A DNA stretch of 64,000 nucleotides from positions 4,141,072 to 4,205,071 of the forward strand of contig CM026566.1 of the NCBI GenBank assembly GCA_015143295.1, in the 5' to 3' direction. This DNA comes from Tetracentron sinense (taxonomy: Eukaryota; Streptophyta; Magnoliopsida; Trochodendrales; Trochodendraceae). This document shows positions 57,928-64,000 of the stretch, piece after piece (the stretch's first letter is position 1; the number at the start of each line of letters is the position of its first letter). The notes below the pieces were generated by a model. That model was not told where the DNA came from. It saw nothing but the letters and a program-made list of their open reading frames with translations, and ran no database searches. The position numbers were made by a program, and so were the translations under genes.

Positions 57928-59681
57928 TGTAGAGACCCAAAACTTGGTTTTCTTGAAACTTGTGCAAAGTTAATGAAAAATCTGGAAATTTATGCCTAAG
58001 ATGCATTTTGTATGCTTTACTATGTGATATTATGTTTAAATATGTTTTGTGACCAAAGGGCTAGGTGTTGGATGAAGAAAAAGACCAAAAAAAGGAAAAA
58101 CAAGGGACACCGGTCGACCCCCCTCCATCCCGGTCCAACCCTCAAAAAACTCATGTTAGAAAAATGTATGGGGATTTCAGACAGAGAGATCAAAACACTG
58201 GTCAACTGCCCAACTGCCCCTCCACACCGGACGACCGCCCAGTTGGAAATTTACCCAAAACTTTTTTTTTTTTTTTAATTTCCGAGAATCAGAAGTCTCT
58301 AAGGACTCTTTGGCTTATAAATAGATCTCTAACTTGTCGGTTTTAGGGTTTTAAATATTGTAAGAGTTATAGAAATTCCAAAGAGTGTTTTGAAAAGGAT
58401 TTGCAAGGGGGTTTTGTCAAGAGAATAGGGAAAGCTTCAAAATCGGAATCCATGGTCATTCTCAAGCGAGGGATTGCAGGAAAATGATCTTGTGAGGTAC
58501 TACTATATACTGCACTTTTATTAATGTTATGATAAGAATAACCCTGATCTTGATTTGAATATGCTTGTGTTAATGTTTAATGAATATAAAAGGAATGGTA
58601 TGATCTTGCATGATGGAAAAGGGTATGGGATTCAATATTAGAATGGACTTTGGGAGGAGTAAGATGATATACTATTGTTTTCATAATTTGGAATTGATAA
58701 TGATAATGAAATTTATTATACGATGATAGAATGGTAAATTTAGGGTTTCAGATGTAAAATTGATGGAATGATAATGATGAAATTGTGGTGATGGATTTAG
58801 GATTATGGGATTGTGATTTATCAGATTGTTATACTTGAGGTGATAATTTTTAACCCTGTTTATATGAATTGAATATGATCACTTACATGAATGATAAGTA
58901 TTAGGGTATGATATTCATTTGCTAAATTATAATTAATTATGCATGTATGATAGTTAAATTTTAGAAGGGTAAATACTTAGAGAATGATATTACTAACCTA
59001 GAGTTCTCTAACTATCATTATATGGATACCTTTAGTAGAATTTCAAAGGTGAGATATCAGAATCTAAGAGATAACCTAATCGAAGGTTAATCATGACACT
59101 CAAACACACAGTTCATGACATATTAAGTTGTTAAGTACACAAGTCTCATATGGTCATGCATGGATATGGAACTAACTTGAAATCTGGTATGGACCTTGTT
59201 ATTGGAAATCTGGTATGGACCTTGGTATTAAAATATGGTATGAAACTTAGACTGACATGGACCTTGGAACCCTGGTATGGGCATGGGAATCTGGTATGGA
59301 CTGACATGTTACTATTATGATTTCATATGCATATGCACATGTATCACAAGTCTACATGGAATGATGATATAGATATTCCTCACTTGTTTTCCGTGCTCTG
59401 ATTATGTAAAGTATGATATGTATGGAATTGTATGATATGATATGTTATATTGTTAACTGTACTTTATATACACTAAGCATTGTCAATGCTTAGCTGAATT
59501 GTAATTGTCAGTAGGTACAGGAGGATTTGACATTTGTGCTCTAGGACCCTGGATTGAGGAGGGATATCCAGAAGAACCGGAAGGTTATTAGCCTCAAGGT
59601 TACAACTCTAAGTACCCTTAATAGTTTCGATGATAACACAATAATGGAATGATTATTATGATACTAATGTTTCTATTTAGT
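57928..59681 (+). repeat. LTR K (truncated at right)
   Basis: Begins TGTAGAGACCC, has a TATA box TATAAATA at 58316-58323, a donor-like GAG/GTACTA near 58497, CTGGTATGGACCTTG tandem units (59175-59305), a perfect 10-bp inverted repeat CTAAGCATTG/CAATGCTTAG (59473-59493) in the stem-loop position, and a micro-ORF relative. Its right end is lost where copia-like sequence begins; the boundary is approximate. Confidence 0.65.
59505..59591 (+). pseudogene. LTR micro-ORF relative in K (no ATG)
   Basis: After a TAA at 59502, the frame reads through FDICALGPWIEEGYPEEPEGY to TAG at 59589-59591. No in-frame ATG precedes it, but GTCAGTAG before GGT keeps an acceptor-like AG. The most diverged copy, yet Trp, paired acids, Tyr and the Cys-Ala motif persist. 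Confidence 0.45.
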
Positions 59682-60855
59682 ATGTGCACTTTCAGAGAAA
59701 TAGAGCATTTAGCTCATCATTCAAGTTATGGAGTATTGAAAAGATCAACCACTCAAGAGAATCAAAGTCAAAAGACCAAGTATCAATCATTTTAAAGGAA
59801 AAGCTTCAAAGACTCAAGCCAAATCATAAAGACACATCAAGACTAAAGCTCCATGAGTTCCATAAGAAGACCAACTCTCAAAGGAGTCTAGTATTAAAGT
59901 CAAGAGTACCTAGGACCATGTAAAGTCCTCAAGATCTTAGAACTTGATTGCTTAAAATTACCTAGATAGATCATAGGATACTTAGAATAGTTTGGACATC
60001 ATTCTAAGGGCCTAAAATAATGTTTTTATGAATGTTTATGGACCATGTAATCATTCCTATCATTTTGGTCTCATAAAGATGGGTTCTCTGTAAAATTTCA
60101 GAGAACTCATTGACGAGTCTAGGTGACTCGTCGACGAGTGGCAAAATAATAGCTCTTGTTTGAGCTCTGTAACACCACTCGTCGATGACTCTTTCTCACT
60201 CATCGACGAGTGCTTGCGGGAACTAAACATAACGGCTAGTTTTCAACGGTTATTTCGCCTTAAATGTTCCCATAACAACCAAATTTGATTGCTCACCTAT
60301 AAATAGAGCATATTTATGAACAAACACAGAGATCTAACACTATTCATTGATTATCCAAGCTGTTCAAGCATTCAATACTTTGTTTTTCCATTGAATTCCT
60401 AGAATCCCAATCCCTCTGTGTTAGAGCATTCAATTCCAATCATATTTGAGAGATTATTAGATTTGTTTTTTCACTCTTATTTAGCTCATCAAGGAGCTTT
60501 TAATTTCGGATTTAATATCCAACCACTCATTGTAAAAGCTAAGTCAAGAATCTTGGATTCTTGCACCAGTGAAGAAGTGTTCTTCTTGTATCCAAGAGAG
60601 GCACTCTCTTGAAGAGGTTTTATCCTAAGCCTGAGAAAAGGATTATAAGGTTAAATCATCACCCATGAAGAAGGATTGTAAAGGCATGCTCTTTGTCCGT
60701 AAAGAAGAGTACGATTAATGAAATCGTGTAAAAATCCTAAAGCGGGAAGTTTAAAGGCGGGGACGTAGGCAAGTTGCTAAACTCCGATGTCAAATCTTGT
60801 GTGTAGTATCTTTTATCTCTCCCTCACTCTATTTATCTTGTTATTGCTTGGCATT
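59682..60855 (+). repeat. Copia-like LTR fragment (interrupted by L)
   Basis: TATA box TATAAATA at 60298-60305, upstream palindromes of the type ACTCGTCGACGAGT (60115-60215), and GGCGGGGACGTAGGCAAG near 60757, a motif I associate with Ty1/copia LTR ends. Left edge is approximate; the right part lies beyond L, outside the window. GCATT at 60851-60855 is the left target duplication of L. A 79-codon ORF (59684-59923) and a 64-codon ORF (60418-60612) are not recognised. Confidence 0.5.
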
Positions 60856-61189
60856 TGTAGAGCCCCGGACCTTTTCACAGTTAATACATGACACTCTCGT
60901 TGTCATTTTTGCCTTTTTAAGAGGTATAATTAATAAATAAAGAAGAAATTGGAAATTTCGAAACATTAGAAATGTTCCTTTTCGAAGTACGAACACAACG
61001 CAAGTTGAATCGTCAAAATCGGATGAACGAGTCAAAAGATATGGCCAAAACAGTCTAAACCTGTAGGAAATCGTAGCTCGGAAGGCACTAAGGACGTGCT
61101 CTGACGTCGTACTCTGATAACGTAGCACAGACAACGTACTCTGATAACGTATACTGTGTGCATCCATTGTACAGCTCACAACGGGCACG

Positions 61190-61410
61190 TTGTACAACAC
61201 CACGAGTTGGCACTATTCACAGCACCACGAGTTGGCACTATTCACAGCACCACGAGTTGGCACTATTCACAGCACCACGAGTTGGCACTATTCACAACAC
61301 CACGAGTTGGCACTATTCACACCACCACGAGTTGGCACTATTCACAGCACCACGAGTTGGCACTATTCACAGCACCACGAGTTGGCACTATTCACAACAC
61401 AATGTGTTCA
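61190..61410. repeat. 25-bp minisatellite in L LTR U3
   Basis: Eight or nine units of CACCACGAGTTGGCACTATT type. The regularity explains the long overlapping plus ORFs seen here, which are not genes. Confidence 0.9.
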
Positions 61411-62446
61411 GCACTATTCACGGTCCTCGCGTCATTTCAGAAATCCCAGTAAGGGTATTACGGTCTTTTGGTCAGTTCACTCTTACCTTAAGAGTTTAAC
61501 CCGAGCCTTTAGGGCATCATTCGACACTTAGAGAGTTTGAGAGAATAGAAGAAAGAGGAGAAGGCGATTCCAACCTAGGGTTTCCAGTTTGGAGAGAAAT
61601 CAAAGGGTTTTTGAAACCCTAGATCAACCTCAAGCCCGTTTTCTTCAAGATTTTGGTTCAGGCATGGTGGAGCTCGTGATCCAAGCTAGGGCAGCAACTC
61701 ACAGTCATTTGGAAAGAGGGTTTCTCCCTCATTTCTTCAAGGTCGGTACTTTTTACTACCCTCCTAGTTATAGATCCTCTTTTCCCCTCATTTCTCTTTA
61801 TTTTCTTTCACTTACACATGTGCTATGAGATGGATGAATGGTAAATGGTGAATGGTGAATGGAGATGTAAGGGGCGATTGGATGCCAGTGGTTGTGTGGT
61901 GATGACTAAAACGGGGAAGGGCATTGTTCCAATAATAAACATACATGTATGATTGAGTAAAACCATCTAGAAAAGCATGTTGTAGGGTAAATCCATAATG
62001 AACACACCATGTTTGATGAAATGCCAAGGTGAATACAGTGAGCTGTAAATTAGGAAATACATGCCTAATAAATTCTGAATATTGCTAGGGCCTATGATAG
62101 TGTGTTTCCTGTTTTCCCTAAATGCTATGAATATTGAATTGCTTAATCTTTGACGCTATATGTGTTGTGAAATTACCCAATGGTCATGTTTAAATTTAAA
62201 TGCAAGTATGTACACGGTTCCCACGAGCACGTCACGCATGACATGATTTATCGAGGTTTTCAAGAACATGGTTAGAGGTGGGACATATCCTACGATATGT
62301 TTTACCTCGCTCTTGGCAAGGACAAGTCAATCATGCATTATCATAAGAAGGGTCTCCCATCCCCTCGCATGACATGCATAGCATGGCATGACACGCATAG
62401 CATAGCATTCACATGACACGCATAACTCTGCATGGCATTACACGCC

Positions 62447-62595
62447 TGGATGCTAGTTGCGACGGGCTATGAACGGGAACTAGGCATTCACATTCCGCAT
62501 GGATGCTAGTTGCGACGGGCTATGAACGGTAACTAGGCATACCCATCTGCATATAGGGTACTAGTTACGACGGACTATGAACGGCAACTAGGCAT
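62447..62595 (+). repeat. Tandem hairpin units specific to L
   Basis: Three units in which ATGCTAGTT can pair with AACTAGGCAT around GCGACGGGCTATGAACG. They replace most of the GAAGGGTCTCCCTTC array that H, I and F carry at this place (a single degenerate unit remains near 62347). Confidence 0.75.
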
Positions 62596-62931
62596 GTGAA
62601 CATGTTTAAATTATGAACAAGCAAGCATGATACTCGCATGACATGACATAGCACGCATGATGCAAGCATGACAAGCATGACACGGTTAACAGGTTCACAA
62701 TCACGCAAAGGGTATTTCAAGTCAAGTCAAGTGCACGATGTTTTCAAGGGTTTTATCAGTCTTTCTGAATGCAAGCATGAATATAAATTGCTTTACTTCC
62801 TTGTATGATATAAATTGTTCTTGTTCTATATATGCAAATTTGTTTCCTACTTTATGTATGCTATCTGTATACTATGACTGTTGGTTAGTATTTAGTACCC
62901 GCTGAGTATTCCATGCTCAGCCGTACTTCTT

Positions 62932-63051
62932 ATGTCGGCAGGTTCCGAGGGAGCTGCTGCTCCAGTTGATGTTTGTGCTCCTGGTCCATGGGTGGAGGAG
63001 GAGTACGTCGAGGGGCCTTTGGAGGAACCTCCCGTAGAGGGTTACCATTAG
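62932..63051 (+). CDS. LTR micro-ORF, PWVEEEY family (L), 39 aa
   Basis: ATGTCGGCAGGT start, Ala-rich, PVDVCAPGPW then VEEEYVEGP and EEPPVEGYH, stop TAG at 63049-63051. Confidence 0.5.
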   Translation: MSAGSEGAAAPVDVCAPGPWVEEEYVEGPLEEPPVEGYH

Positions 63052-63360
63052 GCGGTTGTAGATTCTGAGTGAATAGCTGTGGGTGAGATGAGAGATTATA
63101 TCCACATATTTTGGCGGGTCTGTCCGCACTTTCTTATGGATTGCTTTTTGTATAAAACTTGAATTTAAGTATGTATATACATAGAGGGTTGTTAGTCTTC
63201 CGCTGTGCCATGATAGAGTATGTTTCCGCTGATAATGTCCTCTATTGTATATGCTCTGTGGGTTTTTGCAGGATGGTTTGTCAAGCAAGTCATGTAAGCC
63301 ATGATTAGTTGTCCAAAGTTCACTCTAACTCCTAGGGTGGGTTTTGGGTCGCGACAGAAG

Positions 63361-63378
63361 TGGTATCAGAGCTTAGGC
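63361..63378 (+). other. Primer-binding site of element L
   Basis: TGGTATCAGAGCTTAGGC four bases after the LTR end. Confidence 0.95.
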
Positions 63379-64000
63379 TTTAGGTCTCTAGGGTCACTTA
63401 GAATCTTATACCCCGACTTGACAAGAGAATATGTGGAGAAACAAGTTAGGATGGAAGTAAGTCTGAAGTGAGTCTTGTTCTAAGTGTGAGACTAAACGTT
63501 AGTCTTAATCTAAAATGGTTGCTCCAACCAAGCACAGGTCTTAGAAACACTAGAACACCAAGATATCATATTACGACTACTCTGATGACTTGACGAGATG
63601 AATATGATGGTACTATACTTTGTATGTAGTATTGTTATATGGTGTTATATGCTATATGGTGTGCGTACAATGTACTTATACTATTATGTGTGGTATTGTT
63701 AGGGGGCATTAAATGTGGTGTGCATACTATATGTCACGTACTAAGTGACAACCAATGTGTTAGGAATTAATTCCCAGCTAGACTTATGAGTTGAGTAATA
63801 CTCCGGCTGGAGTTCAGACTATGTGTGAGTTGGTAAATGGTGGTAGGTCCTTGCCATACCCTGCACTATGGGGTCTTCGTAAATAATAGCCTTCCGAGTG
63901 AGACAATAGAATTCTCCTTCGTCTTACAAAAAAATAAAAATAAATAAAAATTTAGAATTTACGAAAATAGGGACATAGGCTTGATAAGTAATATTATGAG
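63379..64000 (+). other. Element L leader
   Basis: Aligns with the H leader (32041-32360) at its start, then has extra sequence, including GTGTTATATG-type repeats and an A-rich stretch (63927-63955). No gag ATG with MRRNTRGRG appears before the window end. Confidence 0.75.

Larger units (their letters stand above)
60856..63356 (+). repeat. Element L 5' LTR
   Basis: 2501 bp, TGTAGAGCCCCGG to GGGTCGCGACA. U3 block near 60995-61055, minisatellite 61190-61410, leader, donor-like AAG/GTCGGT at 61742, hairpin repeats 62447-62595, stem-loop 62901-62921, micro-ORF. Confidence 0.93.
60856..64000 (+). mobile_element. Element L: 5' LTR and leader (continues past window)
   Basis: LTR 60856-63356, primer site 63361-63378, leader to the window end. 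Closely related to H and I in LTR and leader. Its gag start would be expected a little beyond 64000. Confidence 0.9.

Overview
This window is plant nuclear DNA, almost certainly angiosperm heterochromatin, built nearly entirely from LTR retrotransposons. The evidence is long (2.1-3 kb) TG...CA long terminal repeats, primer-binding sites of the TGGTATCAGAGC type (initiator Met-tRNA), purine tracts, and Ty3/gypsy gag-pol proteins with a C-terminal chromodomain-like tail (Tekay/Del-type chromoviruses by inference). I see no host gene, tRNA, rRNA or CRISPR array that I can support. The species cannot be named from the sequence.

Layout. 1-8800: decayed minus-strand element A, whose 3' LTR runs off the left edge; it sits in a truncated minus-strand LTR (G, 8801-9960). 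9961-10998: old sequence with a degenerate primer-site-like motif. 10999-45739: a composite. Minus-strand element D1 (target duplication GTTGG on both sides) holds later insertions: intact plus-strand element B (11053-20885, duplication AAATC) and solo LTR C (21423-24438, GAAGT/AAAGT) in its 3' LTR, and solo LTR F (28586-41328, AGAAA) in its gag. F in turn holds element H (29402-39847, TGAAT). 46014-50754: element J, a D-family relative with an inverted LTR beside its truncated 5' LTR, ending at a 100-N gap (50755-50854). 50855-57133: minus-strand element I, cut by the gap. 57134-57927: AT-rich sequence with nothing recognised. 57928-about 59681: LTR K, then a copia-like LTR fragment (to 60855), itself interrupted by the 5' LTR and leader of plus-strand element L, which runs off the right edge.

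How the parts work. B is the best-preserved copy. Gag (with a CCHC knuckle) and Pol (protease, reverse transcriptase, RNase H, integrase, chromodomain-like tail) are separated by a short GT-AG intron whose removal joins them in one frame. The same intron sits at the same codon in A and H, with a damaged version in I. Unspliced RNA would give Gag, spliced RNA Gag-Pol.

The LTRs share a modular plan: a conserved U3 block, then either a palindrome array or a 25-bp minisatellite, then a leader with a splice-donor-like site, a tandem array of short hairpins, a conserved stem-loop, and a small ORF carrying a PWVEEEY motif whose codons vary mainly at third positions. This LTR micro-ORF, the gag-pol intron, and element H with its inverted 5' LTR inside one target duplication are the three observations most worth following up.
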